From contig JAGRKZ010000020.1 in the NCBI GenBank assembly GCA_020442065.1, positions 1 to 42,622 on the forward strand: a stretch of 42,622 nt of DNA. The letters run 5' to 3'. The position numbers and the translations under genes are program-made. The stretch is from Bauldia sp. (GTDB taxonomy: Bacteria > Pseudomonadota > Alphaproteobacteria > Rhizobiales > Kaistiaceae). This document shows, in pieces, positions 34,994-42,622 of this stretch (its first letter is position 1; each line of letters begins with the position of its first letter). Below the pieces are notes generated by a model. That model was not told the origin of the DNA. It did no database searches and saw only the letters and a program-made list of their open reading frames with translations.

Positions 34994-35022
34994 GCGATAT
35001 CTCTTTAATTATTTAGTGTCAA
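34994..35022 (-). promoter_or_regulatory. Putative promoter of the minus-strand polysaccharide operon
   Basis: On the minus strand a perfect -35 TTGACA (complement of 35017-35022) and a partial -10 TATCGC (complement of 34994-34999) are separated by an AT-rich 17-nt spacer. The expected start lies about 30 nt before the small exported gene at 34955. The -35 overlaps the AAGGAG that serves the divergent polymerase gene. Confidence 0.5.
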
Positions 35023-35060
35023 GGAGATACAATTCGATTGGTTACCGCTCGGGCACAACA

Positions 35061-36536
35061 TTGAAGTCGACAATCTCGAACAGCTTGGTGTTTTGGGCGG
35101 TCGTGGTTTTGCTTGGAATCGCGCCATTGCCACTTGGCAGCAACCGGCCTTTCTTCTGGGCTGCCAATGGCCTGCTCGTCGCCGTTATCACCGTCGTTTA
35201 CTTGATCACCCTGATGTCGGACGCGGGCCGACTGCGGGCTCCGCTTACGGCCCTGGGCGCGCCTATGACCCTGGTGGTTCTCGCGGTTGTCTGGATGGTG
35301 ATCCAGATCATCCCGCTGCCGCTCGACCTCTTCTCCCTGCCGCCATCGGTGGTCACCGAGGTCGTTCCCCTTCAGGACGTCGCGCTTCCGGCCATCGCTC
35401 ACACCGGGCAGATCAGCGTCGATCCGTCCGCGACGCTGGGGATGATCGTGCGTTACCTGACCTATGCGCTGCTCTGCTTCCTAGTTGTCCAGACGACGGT
35501 CAATCCGGCAAGGGCGCGGAGATTGGTGCAGGCGGTTTTCTGGATTGCCGTGCTCCACGGTGCGGCGGGCATTGTTCTTCTGCTCGAACTCGGCGACACG
35601 CTTCTGGTGGTTCCGAAGTGGGCTTACGAAGGATTCGCAACCGGCTTTTTCGTCAATAGGAATTCCTTTGCGACCTTCATGGCGTTCGGCATTTCAGCGG
35701 GGGCGATCCTTGCGATCGATGCGCATGCTCCCGGGACGGGCTCGAACTCCTCGCGGAAAAGGGGAAATCCCGAGGTGGCGCAATCTCTACTTGTCTACGC
35801 CGTCGGTCTAGCGATTCTCGGGACGGCCGTAGTGCTATCGGCATCCCGCATGGGAGCACTCGTTTCCGTTCTCGGCATCGCCGTAGCGTTCATGATCGGA
35901 GCTGTTCGATCAAAAGTCCGGGCCGGGGGCATTGCGATCGGACTGATTGCCGTCGCGGCACTCGCGGCTGCCGTCTTCCTGACGGCGGGTGGACAACTTT
36001 CGGATCGCCTCGGGTCTCTCGAGAGCAACCTCGACGACCGTCTTCTGCTCTACGAGCAGGTGGTGGGGATGATCAAGGCGCACCCTTGGACCGGCTATGG
36101 CGGCGGGGCATTTGCCGCAGCTTTCCCGTTGTTCCACGAACTGCCGTTGAGTGCCGACGTCACCTGGGACGCCGCGCACAACCTCTATCTCGAACTGTTT
36201 GCGGAGTTGGGCTTCGCTGCGGTCCTGCCGCTGCTGGCGGTAGTGATCCTGGTCGTGCGGTCCCTGCGGGCGCTGGCGCATCCGGGGGTGCACTGGGTCG
36301 CGCCGGCGACCGCGGTGTGCCTCACGGTCGTTGCGGCCGTTCACTCGCTTGTCGATTTCAGTCTTCAGATCGAGGCCAACGTGATGCTTTATATTGCCGT
36401 TCTGGCCGCGGGCGCCGCGCAATTCGAGCTTGTCCGGCGTCATGTGCCGACAGAGGCCGGCGAGCCCCCCGTTCCGGTGCGGGCGGGGCTGCCTCCGTTG
36501 GTGGAGCAGTTCGGCGGAGCGCCTGCGGGCCGCTGA
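35061..36536 (+). CDS. O-antigen ligase-family membrane protein (second Wzy/ligase-like)
   Basis: Multi-pass protein of about 491 residues with about 12 helices. After helix 3 there is a large periplasmic loop and the Wzy_C-like motif HPWTGYGGGAFAAAFPLF, followed by AHNLYLELFAELGFAAVLPL, the typical H-N-x-Y signature of O-antigen ligases and ExoQ-like polymerases. The start is uncertain: TTG at 35061 precedes the first helix but has no ribosome-binding site, whereas AAGGAG (35021-35026) stands 10 nt before an in-frame ATT at 35037; GTG at 35016 is another option. An upstream in-frame extension would overlap the opposite-strand gene. It is the first gene of the plus-strand run ending with the methyltransferase. 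It could polymerise, or attach, a second glycan. Confidence 0.87.
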   Translation: MKSTISNSLVFWAVVVLLGIAPLPLGSNRPFFWAANGLLVAVITVVYLITLMSDAGRLRAPLTALGAPMTLVVLAVVWMVIQIIPLPLDLFSLPPSVVTEVVPLQDVALPAIAHTGQISVDPSATLGMIVRYLTYALLCFLVVQTTVNPARARRLVQAVFWIAVLHGAAGIVLLLELGDTLLVVPKWAYEGFATGFFVNRNSFATFMAFGISAGAILAIDAHAPGTGSNSSRKRGNPEVAQSLLVYAVGLAILGTAVVLSASRMGALVSVLGIAVAFMIGAVRSKVRAGGIAIGLIAVAALAAAVFLTAGGQLSDRLGSLESNLDDRLLLYEQVVGMIKAHPWTGYGGGAFAAAFPLFHELPLSADVTWDAAHNLYLELFAELGFAAVLPLLAVVILVVRSLRALAHPGVHWVAPATAVCLTVVAAVHSLVDFSLQIEANVMLYIAVLAAGAAQFELVRRHVPTEAGEPPVPVRAGLPPLVEQFGGAPAGR

Positions 36537-36574
36537 CTCCGGCGGAAAGTGACGACTGGGCGGGAGAAAGAGGC

Positions 36575-37360
36575 ATGGGTTTCATTTCAAGCCTCTTTGG
36601 TGCAGGCGAAGGGTCCGCATCCAGGCCCGAGCGAGCCCGAGGCACCCTTACGCCGGACTGCGCCGTGGTCTACGCGATCGGAGACGTCCACGGGTGTCTC
36701 GATCTTCTGGTTGCCCTCGAAGACCGGATCGTCTCGGATTCCCAGCGGTATGCGTCCTCGAGGAAGGCGATCGTGCTCCTGGGCGACGTGATAGATCGTG
36801 GACCCGATTCTTCGGGCGTCATCGAACACCTCCTGGGAGAACCTCCTGAGGGGTTCGTGCGATTCGTCCTCGCCGGCAATCATGAGACCGCGATGCTGGA
36901 TTTCCTCGACTCCCCGACAACCGACGACCTCTGGCTCCACATTGGTGGAGAGGAAACGCTGAGGTCCTATGGCGTTGGCCCGTTGGTCCGCTCACCCGGG
37001 CGGAGGGAGCGGCAGCGCATTGCCGACGCCGCCGTGGCCTCCATTCCGGAGGAGCACATCGCTTTCTTGCGAAGCCTCCCGGTCACGCTGCGGTGGCGAG
37101 ACTACCTGTTCGTCCATGCGGGAATTCGCCCCAATATGCCCCTAGAGGAGCAGATCGAAGCCGATCTTCAGGGCATCCGGGATGAGTTCACAGCCAGTGA
37201 AGCCGATCACCGCGTCGTGGTTGTCCATGGTCACACTCCCACGCGGCAGCCTGTCCACCGGCCCAATCGTATTGCCGTCGATCTTGGAGCATTCGCTACC
37301 GGCCGCCTTGCGGCGGTTCGATTGGATGGTACCGACGTCGCGTTTCTTGTCGCGAATTGA
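36575..37360 (+). CDS. PP1-like metallophosphoesterase (Ser/Thr protein phosphatase family)
   Basis: Protein of 261 residues with all motifs of the calcineurin-like phosphoesterase family: GDVHG at residues 36-40, GDVIDRGP at 70-77 and GNHE at 101-104. Two later metal-binding histidines are in YLFVHAGIRPN and VVVHGHTP. It binds two metal ions and hydrolyses phosphoester bonds, most like bacterial PrpA/PrpB or PP-lambda. The ATG is well supported by GGGAG and GAGG upstream; a longer frame in the same phase runs into the preceding polymerase gene. It lies 38 nt after that gene and 140 nt before the BY-kinase, so it may oppose a phosphorylation in polymer assembly. The substrate is not known. 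Confidence 0.9.
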   Translation: MGFISSLFGAGEGSASRPERARGTLTPDCAVVYAIGDVHGCLDLLVALEDRIVSDSQRYASSRKAIVLLGDVIDRGPDSSGVIEHLLGEPPEGFVRFVLAGNHETAMLDFLDSPTTDDLWLHIGGEETLRSYGVGPLVRSPGRRERQRIADAAVASIPEEHIAFLRSLPVTLRWRDYLFVHAGIRPNMPLEEQIEADLQGIRDEFTASEADHRVVVVHGHTPTRQPVHRPNRIAVDLGAFATGRLAAVRLDGTDVAFLVAN

Positions 37361-37500
37361 CCTTCGGCCTGCCTGCAATCCGCCGTGAATTACTGTTCCG
37401 TAACTGAGTTCAGAGCATGTTCTCGCGAAGCGAGCCCCCTTGCCCCAAAGTCCGGGTTTCAAGATCCCGGTTTCTCTGCGGACTTCTCTAAGGAAAACTG

Positions 37501-39714
37501 GTGCGTCATTTGAAGTGGAACCCTCAACCGGTCGCCGACGATACCGCCTTTCCCGGCGTGGAGATCGTGGCAGAGCAAGGCCGCGAACCCGGCGGCTTCG
37601 ACATGCGCTGGTTCCTCGGACTTGTGCGTCGGCAGGCAAAGCTGATCCTTGCGACGGTCTTCATCGTCTGTTCGATCACGGCGCTCGTGCTTTTCCAATT
37701 GACGCCGATCTATTCCGGATCGGCGCTGATCATCGTCGACCCGCGGCAGCAGAGCATTCTCGACCCGGAGGCCCAGATGGCGCTCGCGCCCAGCGATCAG
37801 GGCCGGGTGGAAAGCGAAGTCGAGATTCTTCGAGCCCCGTCCGTCTTCCTCAAGGTCATTCGCGAACTCGAACTCTATAACGACCCGGAGTTTGGGCCGA
37901 GCCCCGGCTGGCGCGACAGGCTGATGGCCACCCTCGGGTTCCAGGCCGCCGAACCAACCCCTGACGAGGTGCTCAAACAGACGCTTGAGGCCTTGCAGAA
38001 GGCCACCTCCATCTCGCGCGTGGGCATAACGTACCTGATCGAAGTCACAGTCAGATCAAAAGACCCAGACAAGGCTGCGCACATCGCCAATGCCCTGGCT
38101 GCGGCCTATGTGGCTGAGCAGGTGAATTCCAAGACCGCCATGGTTCTTGGCATCCAGCAGGCACTGCTGAGCCGGCTCACGGAGGCGAGTGCTGCCTTGC
38201 GTGCATCGGAACAGAAGCTGGACCAGTTCATTGTCGATCACGTCGACAGCGTCGCCGACGATGCCAGCCGGGAAAATCTCTCCAGCCTCCGCAACATTAT
38301 CGCTACGAGGACAGCTGAGACTTCGCGTCTCTCGAACGTGCTGGCAGCATCCCAGGCCAGCCTTGATCAGCGTGACTGGGACAGTCTGGTCGAGGAGATC
38401 AACTCGAACCAGCTTCGGACGCTCGTGGAGCAGCGGAACGAGATTGCCAGCGCGCTGACTCCGGGTCTCGACGAAGCAAAGGCCGTGGATCTCCGCGCGA
38501 GCCTCCAGGCCCTCGACGCGCAGCTCGAAACCGCCGCCAAGGATGCCATTTCGGGCGTGCGGACCACCCTCGATCAGTCGCAGAAGGAGGCGGACGATCT
38601 TCGCCAGCAGCTGCGCGATAGCGTCATCGGCAGCGAACTACCCAACGACGTTCTGGTGAAGCTCTACGAAATTCAGCAGGAAGCGGCGGTCGGCCGACAA
38701 GTATACCAGGACCTTCTCAACCGCTCGAAGGTCATCGAATCCCAGAAGAACGTCCAGGTCCCTGATAGCCGCATCGTCTCGGAGGCATATCCGCCGACGC
38801 AGCCCTCGTTCCCCAAGAAGCGCATCAGCCTGCTGATCGCGGGGGTGATGTCGCTGGGGTTGGGACTCGGCATCGCCTTCCTCCGGGAGAACTTCGTCGG
38901 CGGCTTCGTCACCGAAGTCCAGGCCGAGGAGGTTCTTGGTGTTCCGGTTGTGTCATCACTGCCGAGGCTGCCAGGCGGCGCGGGGCCGCTGGATGTGGTC
39001 GACCGTGCCAACGAACTGGTCGAACATCCTCTCTCTGCCTATAGCGAGGCGGTGCGGCGCACCCGGCTTGCTCTTGAGCTCGGTGGCCGGCGGCCCGGCC
39101 TCGATGCCGACCCCAAGACGATCATGGTCACCTCCACGATTCCCGGCGAGGGCAAGACGCAAACGACCGTATCGATCGCCAGATCGTTCGCGATCGCTGG
39201 CCGGAGAACACTCCTTATCGACTGCGATCTCCGTCGCCCGAGCGTGCACAAGGCGCTTGGCCTCGATCTGACACGCGGTGTGTCGGATTTTCTCGGGGGG
39301 GGCGACGATACCGTTCCCGAAAGCATCCTCGTGACGGACGAGGTCACCGGCCTTTCGGTGATCCTTGGCGCCCGGGGCGCCCGATCGACGACGGACTTCC
39401 TTTTCGAACAGCGCCGGTTTGGCGACCTCATCTCATGGGCGCGAGCGAACTTCGACTGCATCATCCTCGACAGTTCGCCCGTTCTTCCCGTCGTCGATCC
39501 CCGCATCCTGTTGCGATATGCCGATGCAGTCGTCGTCGTCATCAGGTGGGCGGCTACCCCGCAGCGCGAGGTCGGCGCCGCGATCAGCGACCTGAAACGG
39601 GTCAACGCGAGGAACGTCAAGATCTCCGCTGTCCTGAATGCGACAGTCGGGGGAGGGGGGTACGGTGGGTCAGGCTACTATGCGTACGGCAACTATCATG
39701 ACGGCGCCGGCTGA
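37501..39714 (+). CDS. Wzc/ExoP-type polysaccharide co-polymerase and BY-kinase
   Basis: Inner-membrane protein of 737 residues that controls chain length and export. The Wzz domain begins with helix 1 (LILATVFIVCSITALVLFQL, about residue 45) and ends with helix 2 (ISLLIAGVMSLGLGLGIAFL, about 445), with a periplasmic coiled coil between them. The cytoplasmic kinase domain has Walker A TSTIPGEGKTQTT (near 545), Walker A' TLLIDCDLRRPSVHKALG and Walker B CIILDSSPVLPVVD. A short tail has five tyrosines (GYGGSGYYAYGNYHDG) that are the likely autophosphorylation cluster. GTG start with AAGGA 7 nt upstream. The gene lies in the plus-strand run after the phosphatase; no separate outer-membrane OPX partner is visible. 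Confidence 0.94.
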   Translation: MRHLKWNPQPVADDTAFPGVEIVAEQGREPGGFDMRWFLGLVRRQAKLILATVFIVCSITALVLFQLTPIYSGSALIIVDPRQQSILDPEAQMALAPSDQGRVESEVEILRAPSVFLKVIRELELYNDPEFGPSPGWRDRLMATLGFQAAEPTPDEVLKQTLEALQKATSISRVGITYLIEVTVRSKDPDKAAHIANALAAAYVAEQVNSKTAMVLGIQQALLSRLTEASAALRASEQKLDQFIVDHVDSVADDASRENLSSLRNIIATRTAETSRLSNVLAASQASLDQRDWDSLVEEINSNQLRTLVEQRNEIASALTPGLDEAKAVDLRASLQALDAQLETAAKDAISGVRTTLDQSQKEADDLRQQLRDSVIGSELPNDVLVKLYEIQQEAAVGRQVYQDLLNRSKVIESQKNVQVPDSRIVSEAYPPTQPSFPKKRISLLIAGVMSLGLGLGIAFLRENFVGGFVTEVQAEEVLGVPVVSSLPRLPGGAGPLDVVDRANELVEHPLSAYSEAVRRTRLALELGGRRPGLDADPKTIMVTSTIPGEGKTQTTVSIARSFAIAGRRTLLIDCDLRRPSVHKALGLDLTRGVSDFLGGGDDTVPESILVTDEVTGLSVILGARGARSTTDFLFEQRRFGDLISWARANFDCIILDSSPVLPVVDPRILLRYADAVVVVIRWAATPQREVGAAISDLKRVNARNVKISAVLNATVGGGGYGGSGYYAYGNYHDGAG

Positions 39715-39765
39715 GCGACCACCTCATATCCTTGCGCAATCCAACTCACTCGACGTCCCCAACTC

Positions 39766-40608
39766 ATGACCACACGCACCCGACGGAGAGGCCGATCCCG
39801 ATTCCCGGGCCGGCGGTTTGGACTTTGGGCGATTGGCCTGACGGCGGTCGCGCTGGCTGGATTGTGCGTGACGATGGCAGCCAAGGAGGCGAAGCCTTTT
39901 CTCCTTCGTGCTGACCCACTCGTCATCAGAATGGCGGCGATGAAGGCGGCAGCGGAAGAGAGTTCTCCGGTATCCATGCTGGAGAGCCGATTTGCCCGCG
40001 AGGCGGAGCTCGACCTTTGCCTCAAGACGCTTGAGGAAATGGTGTCCGCCGGCGGGCTCCCGGTCGAGAACGAGACTCAGGTCACTTCAGGGTGTCTCAG
40101 GATAGCCGAGTCAGCCGCGGCAACCTCTCCACTCGAATCGAATTTCTGGTTCCTTGCAGCAACGCTGGCGACGAGACTCGGCGATCTCGACAGTGCCGTC
40201 GTGTACCTCAAGGCGAGCTACGAGGCCGGGCCCAACGAACAGTGGATTGCCGAACGGCGAGCCTTGTTCGTTTATGCGCTGCACGCCCGTCTCGATAGCG
40301 AGATGGAGCGTTTGCTCGACCAGGACTTTGGATTGCTCCTGCGGACCGAGCGCGGGCTGGACGTGCTCGCCGCCCGGTACATCGTAGACGCGAGTCTACG
40401 AGAGCGGCTCGTAACGATCGCCGAGACCCTCGCCCCGGAATACCAGGAGCGCTTCCTGGACAGGATTGAAGACCAACTCAACCAACGCCAGACGTTCCGG
40501 TCGGTGCCTGAGCCGAATCGTGGAAAGCGCGACCATGGGGCATTGCTGAATTTCGCGGCCCTGACTTGGGCGACGGCTTGCAAGAATCAGTGTCCGGTGC
40601 GATATTGA
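39766..40608 (+). CDS. Membrane-anchored TPR-like protein
   Basis: Protein of 280 residues. A basic N-terminus (MTTRTRRRGRSRFPGRRFG) is followed by one helix, LWAIGLTAVALAGLCVTMAA, and a soluble helical domain. Within it, EAELDLCLKTLEEM, FWFLAATLATRLGDLDSAVV and YLKASYEAGPNEQWIAERRA look like helical hairpins of TPR type, but too divergent to count. Similar genes often follow Wzc-type kinases in exopolysaccharide loci, from memory, and are uncharacterised. It begins 51 nt after the kinase gene, in the same operon. Function not known; a scaffold at the inner membrane is a guess. Confidence 0.75.
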   Translation: MTTRTRRRGRSRFPGRRFGLWAIGLTAVALAGLCVTMAAKEAKPFLLRADPLVIRMAAMKAAAEESSPVSMLESRFAREAELDLCLKTLEEMVSAGGLPVENETQVTSGCLRIAESAAATSPLESNFWFLAATLATRLGDLDSAVVYLKASYEAGPNEQWIAERRALFVYALHARLDSEMERLLDQDFGLLLRTERGLDVLAARYIVDASLRERLVTIAETLAPEYQERFLDRIEDQLNQRQTFRSVPEPNRGKRDHGALLNFAALTWATACKNQCPVRY

Positions 40609-40669
40609 AGCTGGCGACTAAGTCGTCTACGGATCGATACATTCGTGGGCGCCAAGTAGTGTTGTGCAT

Positions 40670-41449
40670 ATGCCGTCGAATCCGATCGATGAATTTAATG
40701 CCAGTGAGACCTCTCTGTATTGGGATTCTCCGGAGGCGGTTAAAGCTTACACGCTCGAGCCTTTTTTTTACCCTGGCGAGAAATACGCCTTCAATCTTCA
40801 TTATCCAAATGGTTTGCACTCCCTAAAAATACTCGATATCGGCTGCGGAAGCGGTCGATCGACGCGCATGTTGCATGGGATGGGCGCGGACCTGGTCGGT
40901 GTAGATATCAGTCGCCACCTGATTGAGGTGGCCCGTGCACTTGCGCCGACGATCGAATACCACGTTGCTGATGCCCAATCCTTGCCGTTCCCGGACTCGG
41001 TCTTCGATGCCGTGCTGTTCTCATTCAATGGATTGGATTACGTCTACCCGAAAGCCAATCGCGATCGGGCCGTGACAGAAGTTCGGAGGGTACTCAAATC
41101 CGGTGGGCGGTTCATTGTATCCCATCATAATTCAGCAGCCTTGATCTTTGGACTTCGCGACATTTTGACTCCCGGACTCGTGGCCTTTAGGTTGAAGCAG
41201 ATCGCCGTCGGTAACGCCTTTCGCGCGGAATGCTATGTTCATGATACCGGCCATCCGGAGGTGCTTACGTATTACTGTTGGCCGGGGAAAATGATTGCGG
41301 ATATGAAAAGGTCTGGCTTTGATCTTAGGTCAATCCATCCAAATTCTCCGAAGGCCGCGGCAGTTGATCGGATTATTTCCAATCATTTCTTTTCCCGGCT
41401 GACGGAGCTTTGGCTGTATTACGTCTTCCAGAAGGCAGCGACGTTGTAG
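40670..41449 (+). CDS. SAM-dependent methyltransferase (class I)
   Basis: Protein of about 259 residues with the Methyltransf_11 fold. Motif I is LKILDIGCGSGRSTRMLHGM; the acidic residue after strand 2 is in LVGVDISRHLIEVA; motif II is EYHVADAQSLPFPDSVFDAV; and motif III is VLKSGGRFIVSHHN. It may methylate a sugar of the polymer or a lipid-linked intermediate; the target is not known. Start ATG at 40670, or GTG 6 nt upstream; neither has a clear ribosome-binding site. Base composition is noticeably lower in GC than the rest of the locus, and it is the last gene before an insertion sequence, so it may have arrived separately. Confidence 0.87.
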   Translation: MPSNPIDEFNASETSLYWDSPEAVKAYTLEPFFYPGEKYAFNLHYPNGLHSLKILDIGCGSGRSTRMLHGMGADLVGVDISRHLIEVARALAPTIEYHVADAQSLPFPDSVFDAVLFSFNGLDYVYPKANRDRAVTEVRRVLKSGGRFIVSHHNSAALIFGLRDILTPGLVAFRLKQIAVGNAFRAECYVHDTGHPEVLTYYCWPGKMIADMKRSGFDLRSIHPNSPKAAAVDRIISNHFFSRLTELWLYYVFQKAATL

Positions 41450-41774
41450 CGCCTTGTCCGCGTCGAGATGGTCTTCGGCGCTGATCGACCACGACCCCGT
41501 TCGCCGTCGACCTAGCGGGATGGCCGTCATCGTCCACGGCCCGCTCGGATAGCCGCGGGCGGTCGCCGACGGTACGAGGGATATCCGACGATTTCCTTGT
41601 CGGCGAGCCGCGCTAGCACTACTTCGGCGGTTTGATGTGTGTTGGTTGTCGCAATCGGATGCGGCAATGAGGACATCGCTCGGGTGGTTGGGTGGCGAGT
41701 ATCGCGAGGACGGCGCTGCGCACGGGGGGAAGGGTTGGCTGTGGCGGTCCGCGGACGATTCTTTTTTCCTGGCC
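41450..41774. other. Gene-free stretch before the insertion sequence
   Basis: No convincing gene, terminator or RNA. Short fragments on the minus strand read as protein-like pieces, but are broken by stops. They may be a decayed gene disturbed by the adjacent IS. I see nothing else here. Confidence 0.4.
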
Positions 41775-42622
41775 TGAGACCCTTTTCTCCTCCGGTATGA
41801 GGGAGAGTCCTGGGTTTGATTTTCTGGGCTCAGGCGGCCTGTCTTTTCAGCGTCGATTTGAGGGCGAACTCGGCCGGCGGCATGTTGCCGAGGGCCGAGT
41901 GTGGTCGTTGGTGGTTGTAGTCCTCCTTCCATGAGGTGATGGCGCTGCGGGCCTCGGGCAGCGTCGAGAAGAGCGTGTCGTTGAGGCACTCGTCCCTGAA
42001 GCGCCCGTTGAAGCTTTCCACGAAGGCGTTCTGCACGGGCTTGCCTGGCGCGATGTAGTGCCATTCGAGGCCGGTCACCTGGCACCATTGCAGGACCGCC
42101 ATGGAGGTCAGTTCGGTGCCGTTGTCGGAGACGATCGTGGCAGGCCGACCGCGCCAGCGGATGATGGCGTCCAGTTCATGGACGACGCGCAGGCCCGACA
42201 GCGAGGTGTCGGCGACCAGCGCCAGGCACTCCCTCGTGTAGTCATCGACCACGGCCAGCACCCGGAAGCGACGGCCGTCGGTGAAGGTGTCGGAGACGAA
42301 GTCGAGGCTCCATCGGGCGTTGGCGCGATCCGGAACGAGCATGGGCCTGCGTGTGCCCAGCGCCCGCTTGCGGCCGCCACGCCGGCGCACCTACAGCTTC
42401 TCCTCCCGGTAGAGGCGCCGCAGCTTCTTCTGGTTCATCACAATGCCCTGCCGGTCCAGCATGACGTGGATCCGGCGGTAGCCGAAGCGACGGCGCTCCG
42501 CCGCCACGGCCTTCATTGCCTCGCGCAGCGGAGCGTCGTCCGGACGGCGGCTGGCATAGCGCACCGTCGAACGGTCGATCCTCAGTGCCTGGCACGCCCG
42601 ACGCTGGCTCACCCCATGCACC
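41775..42622 (-). mobile_element. Partial IS3-family insertion sequence
   Basis: The coding part (see next entry) belongs to IS3-family orfB. An A/T-poor stretch starting TGAGACCC at about 41775 could be the terminal inverted repeat, lying about 55 nt beyond the orfB stop, as is usual; the partner end and orfA are outside the window, so this boundary is a guess. Confidence 0.55.
41830..42622 (-). pseudogene. IS3-family transposase OrfB, interrupted by in-frame TAG
   Basis: DDE transposase of the IS3 family, probably IS407-like. The visible N-terminal piece includes VSQRRACQALRIDRSTVRY and RRFGYRRIHVMLDRQGIVMN. The catalytic domain has [16 protein letters not shown] (first Asp), [12 protein letters not shown] (second Asp) and [17 protein letters not shown] (Glu), ending with [11 protein letters not shown] and a last PAEFALKS. 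Reading runs directly from LRRLYREEKL into [15 protein letters not shown] across a TAG at 42391-42393 (complement CTA), so the transposase is cut after about 76 codons. The usual residue there is Gln, so CAG to TAG is likely. About ten N-terminal residues and orfA lie beyond the window end. Confidence 0.87.

Noticed and set aside
41330-42088. A 252-codon minus-strand frame spanning the IS border
   Set aside because: Runs through the IS end, a different phase of the transposase and the methyltransferase 3' end; not a plausible single gene.

Overview
The window is GC-rich, with tightly packed genes. The gene families point to an alphaproteobacterium, most likely Hyphomicrobiales (Rhizobiales)-like. 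This rests on family resemblance only: the rplM-rpsI order beside a CoA-binding protein and an O-acetylhomoserine sulfhydrylase, an ExoY-like sugar transferase, an ExoP-like Wzc kinase and an ExoQ-like polymerase. No 16S gene or other species marker is present.

Positions 1-9489 are core and housekeeping genes: rpsI (cut by the window edge) and rplM with a hairpin leader, a Tat-exported CueO-like multicopper oxidase, a CoA-binding protein and O-acetylhomoserine sulfhydrylase (metY) closed by a strong terminator, a YdjA-like nitroreductase, an AT-richer exported orphan, NAD kinase, a NYN plus OST-HTH protein, and the overlapping folate genes purU and folD.

Positions 9490-41449 are one large exopolysaccharide or capsule locus. 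It starts with a 750-bp non-coding region holding a perfect TGTGA-N6-TCACA operator, centred about 62 bp before the predicted start of a sigma70-like promoter. Next come two converging priming sugar-phosphate transferases (ExoY-like and WcaJ-like). A 5-kb module follows: an exported protein with a caspase-like His/Cys signature, an exported heparin-lyase-I-like lyase, an orphan FecR-domain protein, an AT-rich regulatory island, and a second lyase of the same fold carrying RTX repeats for type I secretion. Assembly genes follow: GT4, a CelD/FemAB-like acyltransferase, a CE4 deacetylase, GT2, a Wzx flippase and a Wzy polymerase. A minus-strand run, read from 34.9 to 25.7 kb, encodes a small exported protein, an uncharacterised membrane protein, a 1,073-residue Sel1-repeat protein with a peptidoglycan-binding-like C-terminus, a heparinase II/III-like lyase, a GDP-mannose 6-dehydrogenase and a GT4. 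A plus-strand run from 35.1 to 41.4 kb encodes a second O-antigen-ligase-like polymerase, a PP1-like phosphatase, a Wzc-type BY-kinase, a TPR-like membrane protein and a methyltransferase. Together they suggest a Wzx/Wzy-made polymer containing uronic acid, packaged with three lyases of its own. No outer-membrane Wza/OPX gene is visible.

Positions 41450-42622 are a gene-free stretch and a partial IS3-family element whose orfB has an in-frame TAG.
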